Shown here piece after piece: positions 25,401 to 37,400 of a stretch of 64,000 bases of DNA. Every line of letters starts with the position of its first letter. The stretch's first letter is position 1. This stretch comes from Dicaeum eximium (Eukaryota > Chordata > Aves > Passeriformes > Dicaeidae). Both the position numbers and the translations under genes were made by a program. The notes beneath the pieces were generated by a model. It was not told where the DNA came from. It was given only the letters and a program-made list of their open reading frames with translations, and ran no database searches. The DNA lies in contig VWZP01001731.1 of the NCBI GenBank assembly GCA_013396995.1, forward strand, positions 228,042 through 292,041. The letters run 5' to 3'.

Positions 25401-28400
25401 ATATGCTAAGAAAAATCCATTGTGCAATACACCAACCAAGAAATATATGTATGTCACATATAAAGGAACAGATTTAAAACCGTTTTAAATGTAGCACTTA
25501 TGAAAGGACACTTCAGAAGGCATGCAAGGAGTTGTTTTCTGTGCAACTTCAAGTCAGCCATTCATTCCAGACAGAACTGTAGGGCTTTTGTGAACTGACT
25601 CATTTTAATCACTCAGCTGTTCACAGAGAAACTACTTTCCTATGACTGATGGAAATATGAGTGTCCAGAAAATGCTACTATAGAATATTCAAGTAGCTCC
25701 TAATCTTGCACAAATCCAAATTACAGCTCGCTGATCAATGTAGCCTGTATATGTTTCCTAGCATTAGTCACAACACCTGTGAAATCATGAAGAAGTCATG
25801 CAGTAATAGTCCAGAAAATATGATATATCGAAACTCAATTATGAAAGCTTTAAAAGAGCATTTACTGAACATTATTGCCAGAAACCAAATACTACAGAAA
25901 GCATTGCCACATATTAAGGGGGCGGTTGATCCTTCTCCTCGATTCAGCACCAGTGAAGACTCATCTGTAATTGTGATGCTCAGTGCTGGGCTCCTTAGTA
26001 CAAGAGAGACATGGCCATACTGGAGAAAGCTTCTCTGATTCTTTCGTCCCTACACCGCTTTCCTAGAAGATAAACTAAACCCTCTCTCAAATTAGCTGGG
26101 AAAAAGGAGAAGACATTCACAACGCCCAGCTCTAAACACAGGAGAAATCTTGAGATGTGGCAGTTAATCTCTGTAAGAGATCTGCAGAGAACTTTATGGA
26201 GAACTTTAGGGGGCAATTTACAGCACATAAAACTAAGGACACATTGAATATTGTTCCATCAAACCTCCAAACCCAGACCATCGCACACGCTGTTGATGTA
26301 TCATGTGTTACAGCTGACAGCTGAGAAAATTCTAGTCCTTTCTATCAGTGAATAAATGTCAGAGAAACCACATCAAAGAAACTCTATCATAAATCAAAGT
26401 GAGATGGTACAAGGAGTACAACCTAACCTTGGCTAAATTTTGTCATTTTTATGCCTTTCTCCTGATGATCTTGAACCATACCTTCCTTGTTCTGGAAGGT
26501 CTTGTTGAACATGACAAGATTTGGTACCCTCCTACTCTCAAAGCAGAAAAAAAAACCAAGAGAGACAACAATTTCAGTAACACTAACTATGTATGAATAC
26601 ACATGTATGTCCCATATGTACCAAAACTGGCTGAAAAACTGTCTTATCAATTTCCACAAACCTCCAAGCTCTAAACCTTGCACTACCCATCCTTATCTTT
26701 TACTTAATGGATTAATGGATTTCCAAGTTTAATTTGGGCTACTTATCTGGAGAAAAAAGAATACACCTCTCTTTTAAAAAAATTGAAGACAGGCTTCATT
26801 AATAAGTTTTTTGTGATCTGGCAATACATTTGCATCCATAGTTGAATTAAAAAAGGAAATATGCATTCTCCCTAGTAGAACAAAGACAAGTAAGAATATC
26901 AGCTACAAAAACTGAACGTGACTTTAGAAACAGGCTATAAAACCACATGGATTTTTCTAGGCTGTTTTGTACAGGCAGTCTCTGGAATCCCACTTTTCTG
27001 CTGAGTGGTATTTTCCCTTTGTTTGCAGTTTCAGTGTACAGAATTACAAAGCTCTGGCTTGTTATGCAACTTAACAGATAATAATTGCTGCCTCAAAAAA
27101 ACTGGCTAGGGGCTTTCCTTACAAATACAGCAATTATCAGTACTGAAGTACTTTCCAGAAATGCTTACAAAAGCATTGTACACGTACAGCATTAGGAGCG
27201 GACATACTCAGAAGGCTTTAAAAGGTTGAATTCACAAGTGAATGGAAACCTCAAACATTTCTCTGAACAAAGAATAGTAAATATTAGAAAGGTCCTGCCT
27301 GCTATCTGGGGTGCGGCGAGAGACTTCTGGAGACAGGGATGCTCTTTGGACACGTGGTTTATTGTTCATGGGGACAGCCAGCCTGACCAGCTCCAGCTGA
27401 AGCGTGGTCCAAGAGAGCGAACTTCCTGTTGCAATCCCATTTATCCCCTTCTATGCTGAATACTCAGGTTAACAACCACCAACCGGTACAGGGTACAAAA
27501 ACCTACAAAATCTACATGCAGCCTATGGGAACTATTACATTACCATACTAAAACCTTGGCAAACCCACCTTTTTTTCCTATCACCTGGCCGGGCCCTACC
27601 CCTTATCTCTTTGTCTGGGGAGCTGTATTGTTTTTGTCATCAGGGGTTTGGCCTTCAGATAACCTAGTCTTCCTGCTTCACATTCTATAGCTCAAGTTTT
27701 GCTTTCAGCTCTATTTCTTCATTCTTAAAATCTTTCACCAATAAACCATCTCTGCAAGGCCTTCCTTCATCATCCTTCCCAACAAGTAAATAAAGCAAAG
27801 TACTCGGCAGATAACTAGTAGGATACAAAACTGCAACCAAAAAAAAGCAAATCTTCCATTCAGGCTCTTAAATTTATCATTACCTTGGCTTGTAGTCGTC
27901 CTCCTAGAGTTGACCTGGCATGATAGATCACAATGAGAACATCTCCTTGGACTGTTATACCCAGTGGGATTACTGCTTTCCCATCTTCAATTTTAAACTC
28001 CCTAAAGGGAAAAAAAAAACCATAACCACAGTCAATTTAGCTTAAAAGGAGATTAAATAGTGTATTACTTTAGATTTAGCCTGCTTTCTCCAAGGCCTGC
28101 AGTAGCTGAAAAGCTACAAGGACTTCAGTATTCTCTCATTTTTCTTGTCTATGACTACCCACATCTAGCAGCATTAGCACCATTTGCAATTGTGCAGACA
28201 CCAGAGATGTACAGGGGCTAATAAGCAGTCACCTTGCAGCTGCCATGCTTGGGGGATCCTTACAGTTTCCATGACTGAGACATGATGCCATGCTCAGCAA
28301 GAGTACCTCAGGGATCAGTGCTCCCGCACAGGGAGTGAGAAGAGGGTCTTTGCTCACTGCCTTGCAGTGTCCCGTGTGCCAATCCACCATCACCCCCACT

Positions 28401-31400
28401 ATTCTGCAAGACCACATCCGAGTTGCTTGACAACCACATTCACGATTCACCTTTTGAGACCAGCTAACGGGACAGAGGAATCTAGAAACATGTAAAAGCT
28501 AGAATCTAGAAAAACCTAACTTGCTATTTTAGAACGAGTCATAATGTGTACTTACTTCATTTTGTCATATTCCTGGGAGGTAGTGGCAACTCTCTCATCT
28601 CCCACATAAACTTCACAAAAAGGCCTGCAGCCATTACGCTGCTTACTGAAAAGTGGAACGGGAGTCATGACAATTGATCTGACCAGGATGGGCTTGCTGT
28701 GAGGAATAATGGGTTCTTCAGCCATCATGTCACACATGTACTCAATATATCTGCCAAAACCAGATGGTACTCATTTAGTCAGAGCACAAAATTCTAAGAA
28801 ACGGGTGAACACATACACAAGTTACTTCAGTTCTTACCCAGTCACTAAGCATTGTTAACAGTGAAACAGTGGGAACATTTACCACCACCTCCAGCAAACA
28901 GATTTTCAAATCTGATAGAATGACACAAAAGTCTGTAGCTTTACATATAATGACTTTTAAAACAAACTAGTCATTATTTCAAAAGGCCTTAAAATACTGA
29001 AGTAGGAGAACTATTTATTTTGTATCTTATACATAATGGATCACTCAAATCTTCCTAAAGGCTTTACATTTGTTCTGATCAATATTTATTATTTCATGGA
29101 GAACCCCTTAAGTATACATGAACTAAATGTGCACAAAAACATAATCTGTCATTTATACTGAACTAATACTTTATTTCCCACCCTTCAAAATCTAATCCTT
29201 TTTGTAGGAAACACCCTTACTACCACTGTCACTTTTATTCATACTTTACAGAGCTATCAAATTAAGTCAAATAAACAGTTTAAAACATTTGTCAAAGTAT
29301 ATGGAAGTGACCTCTGCGAGCACTCCAAAAAAAAACCACTTATCATTTTTACCCAATTGACAGAAATAATTTCTGGTATTCCCTCAGAGCTTGCAGTGTT
29401 CTGACATAATAAAACCTACTGTAATAAATAGGAAACATGAAATAAGTCTTACACATGTGGAAGAGGATTTTATAATTAAGAAAGCATTCAAAAGCTCTGC
29501 ATCCTCTTGTCTTTACTCCTAATACTTCTTCACCACAGAGTATACTTGACCCATTTCTGATGGGTACATACAGGCTCAGAAAATTCAGAACTATCTTTAA
29601 TTCACGATACAGCAAAGTACTTGGAAAAACAGATGTTTGAACACAGACACTATTGAAATAATTTATCTTTCTAAAGACATACTATACCATATTCAGAATT
29701 GAATAACTACTTGCTTCAACAGTACCTTACAGTACCTTTTATGAGAAGGCCAAATGCCAGGTGGACAGCGTTTCATACTGAACATATAAACAGCAGCTTC
29801 AGCAGTAGTGAATAGACGACAAAAACACAGAAAGGAACAAACTACAACAGCAGATGCTGCTCTTCCATCCTAATAAAAAAAAAAGTAGCTTTGTTAGTAA
29901 ATCTAGTGGAAAAAGCATTATCCAAGTTACTGAAGAACATCCCATTATGTATCCTATATCCTACCATTATTGAATGCCATGACGTCTAAGGTCTAGTGCT
30001 ATTTTTTGATTTCAAGCTTGTATCTGAGTGTGAAACATTTTTATTTAACTTCCACACCATACAAAAGATACTACATGTTACTTTCTTGTTCAAATGTGAA
30101 TAACTACTTTAGTTTAATACTATTTGAAATTTTCAATTGATATTCTTTACCTTACTGTCACTAATACCCATTTTTTAGGTTTCTTTCCTGGCTGCTATCT
30201 GAAATCCCAGAACACTGCTATTTTTGACTGACAACCATGGACTTCTGCTGCAAGAGAAGTACAAAGATTCAGAAGAACTAAACCACGCTAAACTCTTTAG
30301 ACTTCTGTCTAAAACTGTTAATAGCTTGCCAAGAAAGCAAGAGAAAGAGATTAAAACACTGAGGTTCTTTCTGCAGGAATCCCAGCTACACACACATCCC
30401 AGATACATCCCTGTATTATAAAAAGCAGAAGATCTGAAAGAGGTAATGGTTGACAGAACAGGACTTCTCCAGGTTTGTTTGCTAGCAACATGGAACAGAA
30501 TTTTTATCATTCATTTCTTAAAGTTCTGGTGTACACTTTTTACATCACATCTGGCACAAAGCCATGTATATACAAATGTTTGCCTCACATGTGAGGAAAA
30601 CGAATGAGTTATGTACCTTGAACAAAACACACACAAAGCGTGTGTCTTTCCCACATGCTTTGAGGGAAAGACGTTACAAAAACTGGTGCTAATTCATCAC
30701 ATCTGCTTCTTTTAATACTTTGGAGTAATAATACTTTGGAGAATAGTGAAATCTACAGAGCAATCTGCTGCCAGCAAAAGCAGGTAAACCAGAAGTCTTG
30801 CAGTCAGTTCCTGAATTTCTGTGGCTACAGGTTATATTCTAAATGGACAGTAATGGGATATGCAGTGAACACCCATCTATCACAGAGGAAACAAAAAGTG
30901 GAGCAAATATTGAAAGAGTAGAGCAGATTTTTTTTTTTCAAAGGCTACTTTCCCTTAATACTGCCTGTATACTGCCTTCCACTCTAAATACAAGTAAGCA
31001 AGGGCTACATTACCCTACCAATTTCCCTAAGAAGAAAATTGATGCAAGTAACTTCCCCACAAACACAGCAGGAAGGAATTGACCCCAGGGCTTCCAGTAA
31101 AGAAAGCCAGTAACAATCACAAAATGAATGGATACTAGCACCCTTATCACAATTTAAAGCTCTACTGAACAAAGCAGCTCAAATTTAAACCAATTTCTTA
31201 CAAGGCAGTGCACAATGCAAACATTTTTTTGGTCTTGTTTAAGCCATAAATGCATGTTCTTGCATATGCTATAGAGATTCTGAAGATTTGGTGCTCGTCT
31301 TGCTGGCCAGCCACATTCAGAAACCTGCAATGAGAGAGACAAGAGACAGCAGATGTCAGAAACAGCATTATATTGTCACATATACACAACTTAGGTTATT

Positions 31401-34400
31401 CAAATGTTTACAAGACTATTTTACACTTTAATGCCACCTTCATGTTGAAATTAAGCAAGATGCTCAAGAAAAGTAGTGTTACACAGTGTAAACACCACTT
31501 TTTAGGAAGTGCAATAAAACTTCAGTTTTGTCTACAAATCTGCTGCACAAGAAGTATCAAGAATTCAGATTATTACTTGAAATATTCTTAGAGCAAGGTG
31601 TAAAATAAAACAGCTTTCAACTTAATTTGTGCACATATGCTTAAGAAAAAAAAACACACACAAAAAAAAGAAACAAACAAACAAAACCAAACAAGACCAC
31701 AACAGCAGAAAGATCAGGCTTCTTTTAATATTTGTCCTTTGTCCAAAGAGCTTGACTGGTTCTGTAATATTCCATTTACAATTACTGCTTCAAAACACTA
31801 ACAAAAAATCAGCTTCACTGCTAAGAATCTATATCCTTAAAATCAACTATCCAGTAAAGATGTGGTATATGAAACTGGATTCTTGGGGCACTTGAAACAC
31901 CTAAAGAATAGATATATGCAGGATCAAAGAAGCACATAACAAATGAAGCTTTTTGTATTTGTTTTTAGTCTCAACTGCAATTGCCAGATACTGAAGACCA
32001 AGTTTTCCTATCAGCAACATGTCTTCCTATCCAGATAGAGTCCAAGGGTTACTCTGAGATTAATTACCTGAACTGATTATCACAAAAAACTGTGTTTACG
32101 CCTAGCACATGAAACAAGGCTGAAATAAACAGTCTAAGTCTTCTACAACTTTTCATTGTACTCTAGTACAATAGTTACTCTAGTTAATTAAAAAATAAGG
32201 CCATTTCAGAAAGCATCACTTTGTAAGAGATTTAAATTGCAAATTCCTTTGTTAGTGCAAGCTTATGTAAAGTCACCAGTAAACAAAGAAAAGCTAAGGC
32301 AAAAAGTCCTTTATATGCCTGTTCACCACAGGATTCAACGTGGGCTTCAGTACATCTCAAATATTACAACAGTAGTGTGTGCTGGTTTCAGCTGCAGTCA
32401 TTTTCTCTGTAGTAACTTAATGAGGCTGTGTTTTGTATTTGTGAGGGAAACAGTGTTGATAACACAGGGTTTTTTTTTTTATTGTAAGTACAGCTTAGAC
32501 ATAGTTAAGGTCTTTCTGCCTCTCACATCACCTCACCAGCAAGCAGGCTTGGGGTGCACAAGAAGGTTGGAGGGGACACAGCCAGGACAAGTGACCCCAG
32601 CTAACCAAAGGAATATTCCATATTGTAGAACATCATGCTCAACCCATAAAGTTGTGGGAAAAAGAATGGAAGAGGAAATATTTAGACCAATAGAGTTTGT
32701 CTTCCAAATGAATCATAATGCATGATGGAGCCCTGCATTCCTGTACACCTGCCTGCCCAGGGGAAAAGGCGGATAAATTCCTTGTTTTGCTTTGCTTGCA
32801 CCTGTGGATTCCGCTTTACCTGTTAAACTGCTTTTATTTCAACCCATGAGTTCTCACTTTTACCTTGTGATTCCCTCTCTAGTTCTACCAGGGAAGAATA
32901 AGCAAGCAGCTGTGTGGGGCTTGGTTGCTCACCGAAGTTAAATCACAACACTGCAAAAGAATCATATTGAAGCATTGCAGCTTCAGACCAGAACACAGCC
33001 TAAAAAAACCCTGTATTCAAAAAAGCAAAAAGTACTGACTTTTTTCCTTTAATTTACTATTTACTTTCCACTCAAACACTAGGTTTCCTACCAGATGAAA
33101 CAAAACCAACATTACTTTCTGTTTCTTTAGCTGTGTTTTAAGCTCTAAGTGTCCTGACAATTAGCAGAATTATGGATAGTGCACAAACACTCAGAGCAAC
33201 CTATTCCAAGAAGGACTCAAAACTAGCAGAGAAGACTTCAAAACTAGTGTTAAGTTGAACCAAAATTAAAGAAATTTGTAGAAGTTCCATACAGATAGCA
33301 AACAGCAAGAAAACAATAATATGTCATTTCATAAATACCTTCCAAACGAGGTGTCAGAATTAAGGATTTCAGAAGCTGTTCTTCTATGATATGTTTAAAG
33401 GCTTGCCATAAACATCTTCTGCAGGCATTAAAGTAAAACTAAGCTTCTTTAGGTTCCTACATGGCTGCTCTCACCCAGCACTGAATGAAGTTAGTCAGTA
33501 TTGCTGGACATCTCAATTTCAAGAAAAGGCAGGTAAGAGTTACAAATACAATTAGAGTTTGTTTCCAAGTGAAATAACTGCCTTCCTAAATACTCCCAGA
33601 CAATACAGTGGTCACGAATCTGTAATGTTTCAACTAATTATGACCTACTATGATTTCCGAACAAAACCAAGATTATATTACCATTCTTAGTACCAGCACA
33701 TCAGAAATACCAGCTGTATAGACACCTCACACTTGCATAACCAAAAAATCCATTGGTAAGCAAATTCCCAGTCACAGAATTTATAATTTCATGAACGGAG
33801 ACTGATCATTTTGCAGGATGTGGAATAAATCAGTTCACTATATCAGTTTCAGTCTTACCAGCAATCTAGTGCCAAAAAGAATTGCTGAACATTTTGCTTT
33901 GAGGTACTTGCTACAAATAATCATACAGTAGATTTCCTGCATAATCAAGCTTTTTTGCCTTCCATCTTGAATAGCCTCTGCCTGAACCTCATATTGAATC
34001 AGATACAGATAAAGGAGCTGATTGCATTCAATGGTTTCTTTCAGGTATGACAATACTTAATCTTGTTTACAAGGAAACAAAAAGAAGTGATAGCACTAGA
34101 AAGAATACATTAAATATACCTCACCCCGACATTTTCAGTCAACTCTGGTAACTGAAATAATGCTAAGGATGGCTCTGCATAATAAGGCCCAAAAGGCTTT
34201 ATTATTCTGTAACAAATAATGGTTCTAGACTCTCTTCTTGGCAGACAGTATTGTCTAGAAGGGGCGTGACCACTACAGACTGCTAAATGCTGGACAACTC
34301 ACAACACAGTAACAGTCCTGACTGTTGAGCCTCTTACAGGACAGTTGAGGTTGACTTAGGAGCAAACACTGAAGTCCAGTATCTTGTCACCTAACAAGAT

Positions 34401-37400
34401 GTCCTCAATACCTTGTTGCTGAATTAGGCTAATGTCTTCATATTAGTATCAGAGAAATTGCCAGGAAGGATAATGCAGGTTCAGCTAAGCTACAATACTG
34501 AAGATGGTGGGAACAATCAGTCAGCTATGGCTGAGTCATATGGGAGTCAAATGGTACACAGTGGGACAAGAAGAAACTCCAGTGAACAGGTTATGCAAAT
34601 CAGTAACCGTGTCCTTGGTAAAGGAAAACAGTAGAATATAGGAGAGATTGACATTTCAGTAAGACTAACTACTTAAGTATTCTCCACTTAAATTTGAAAC
34701 ACCTAAGGTACATAGGCATGTTTTCAAAGATATCACTCTCCTAGAAAAAACAGACTTTAGTCTGTTTAAGATTATGTCCTCGATTGTTAAAATAAGATAT
34801 TCTATTTGCCATCTGATAAAGATGGGGTTGTTATCTGGGCAGGTTTCCCTTATCTTTTCACAAACAATACCTCCCCTGGGAAGACATTTTCTGTTAATGG
34901 GNNNNNNNNNNNNNNNNNNNNNNNNNNNNNNNNNNNNNNNNNNNNNNNNNNNNNNNNNNNNNNNNNNNNNNNNNNNNNNNNNNNNNNNNNNNNNNNNNNN
35001 NNNNNNNNNNNNNNNTGTGGTGATTTGGAGGGAGGGGGTTTGTGTTTTCTTCCTTAGCAGATGCCTGTCTTTTTTAAACCAAGACAGATTAGTAAAATTT
35101 TTTAAGATTAAAAATTAGTCAGCTACCAGTTAAGTTTGGTTTTAAAGCAAAGAAAGGAGAATATAGGTAACTCTTCGACCTTGCGTTTGTACTTATTCTT
35201 CTGTCATCTTTTTGATTAACCTACTTTAAGCTATTTTACAATAAAAAGCTGAAGATATAATGAAAACATTATGTTTCAAGGCCTTTTAGAGAAGTACACA
35301 AAAACTATACACACCCTGTTATGGAATCTTGAAGGCCTGTATGTTCTTGGAGAGAGATTGTACACAGCATAATGGCCAGGATGTTTAGAGTCCAGACACA
35401 ACCGCACATCTTCTATGTTATTTTTGATGGCAGATTCTACACCTTCAGCTGGAAAGGACATCACTGAAGACAGAACAAACAGCAATTGAAAATTTTCATA
35501 TATTAAGGCCAAGGAGAAATTATGTTTAAGAAAGATATAGACATCATACCAGCAATTCTGGAAGTGATGTATGATATATCCAAGTCTCCTTTTGCATAAC
35601 TGAAAGAGAACACATTGGTTTTAATACTGGGAGATACAACCATTCAAGTCGTAAGTCTAAAAGCCAGATCTCTCAGCTGGCACCCACCACCATTAATAAT
35701 GTTTCATTTCTTCCATCTGAGGCTTGTTACATTCACATTTCAAGGGTTTCAGAACACAGCTTTCAGAACAGACACTGTGTTTAAGCAGTTACTCATTTAA
35801 ACTAGTTGCACCAAAACTATCTGTGGGATTTTTTACAGATGCCTTTAATCTTAACTCACTCCTCTAGCCCCTGCTCTTACTGATAAAAGTGCACTGTAGG
35901 GTGTCAGTTTGAAAGTCTAATGATGATACATTAATATCTTTAATGAAGAATATCTCAATGCTTAAAGGAAAGACTACTAGCTGAACATCAAAGTTTAAAT
36001 TACATAACTCTGGCATGTTACTATCTAGCACAGATGGCCATGCTGCCCAATATCCAAGTTCCATATGGACAGTGTTAAGAACACTTCCTTGTCTAGCCAT
36101 TCAGGAAGGACTCTGGCAGTCACACTTGAACCACCACCAGACTTGTCACTGCCAGGACTGAAGCCCCTTTGCAGCTGGAGAGCCGAAGGGTGTCCCACTT
36201 GACTCTCTACACACCCCACACTCACGCTGTCAGACCATGTTTCCCTACCAGTTGGACACCAGGTTTCCCATACTGGGACTAATTGAAAATATACACTGTA
36301 TATATAAATGTATATTTAATATTCAAGGATAGTGAGGAGGATTTTAGATTAGGGAAGAAAATCTTCTGCATGTAATGCAATTTAACAATATTTATGCAGA
36401 ATGGCATCATCAGTGTCCTAGCAATGATAATGACTCACTGTCTCAAACTAAAACCACAAAGAAGTTTGAGCCTCACTAGACATACCATTAAAATTAAAAA
36501 AAAAAAAACCCTCAGCCTTGAGAAACCTTGCATAAGGAAGCAGATTAATGGGCACAATTTCAAAATTTTTTGCACCTTTGGAAGGACATACTTCGTCATG
36601 TAAGCTCAAGTGGTAATTCTGTTGCAGCCAAACTAATTAAGGGAGAAATTTACATTCAGAGCTAATAACAATTGCTTACTAAAATCTCTTATGATTGTAG
36701 TCTTTCACAGTGATGGTCCTTCACACTTCACAGAAGTGTCAAATGCTATTTGTTGATTACATCCAGCAGTTTAAAGCAAGAAAACATGTAATCATTCTAA
36801 TATCAACTGGTTTTGGAATCAAGATAAAGGACCAAATTATATGACAGCTGTAGAACAACGAACCATTAGTCCTTCAATGCTGTAACACCAAGGTTAAACA
36901 GCAACTTCTAACATTGGCACAAAACTATTAAGAGCAAAAAACCAGCAGTACTCAAACCCATTCCCTTGGGAGGACTTTCAGATATTGACTTTTTACTACC
37001 AACACCATTCAACTCAGCTTTTTACATTTGTCTAAATTAAAAAGCGGCATTAGGAACGTGGCTCTCACCATACATACATAAATGTAAGAGTGCAGTTTAG
37101 TATGTCAACAGCAGAGCACAGCATAGCCAACTTAAGCTTTATGATTTGCAGGAGTATCAGAGTATGCGACTATCACACTGAAAAAGCTTCAGAATTTTTG
37201 TGCAGTCTTAATTAAAATGAAGCTTCTTAACTGTCAAATAAAAGCAAGTCTCCAGAGCGTCACCACGTCCTTGAATTAACTGAACTTTATTCTGAAGATT
37301 TCACAGCTATTTCAGTAGTAACACCTGAACACAAGGTACTGTTTTCAGCAGAATGTTGTATGTCAGAATGGTAACTGAGATTTCTTTAAATAGTAAGAAG

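Larger units (their letters stand above)
25062..27883 (-). other. GAK intron 17
   Basis: 2,822 bp. A sense-oriented solo LTR occupies 27282-27784, about 100 bp downstream of exon 17's donor. The remaining sequence is AT-rich with no recognised gene. Confidence 0.8.
31325..35314 (-). other. GAK intron 13
   Basis: 3,990 bp including the 114-base N run and an old LTR (32378-32950). An A-rich tract with CA and AAAC units lies at 31645-31695. No gene is recognised. The assembly gap cannot hide a known GAK exon, because exons 13 and 14 join in frame with conserved sequence. Confidence 0.8.

Noticed and set aside
32237..32725. 162-codon plus-strand open frame
   Set aside because: Most of it lies within the LTR at 32378-32950, and LTR DNA of this kind does not encode protein.
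34902..35015. Possibility that the N run hides a GAK exon
   Set aside because: Exons 13 and 14 join in phase 0 with sequence matching known GAK order, so no coding exon is missing.
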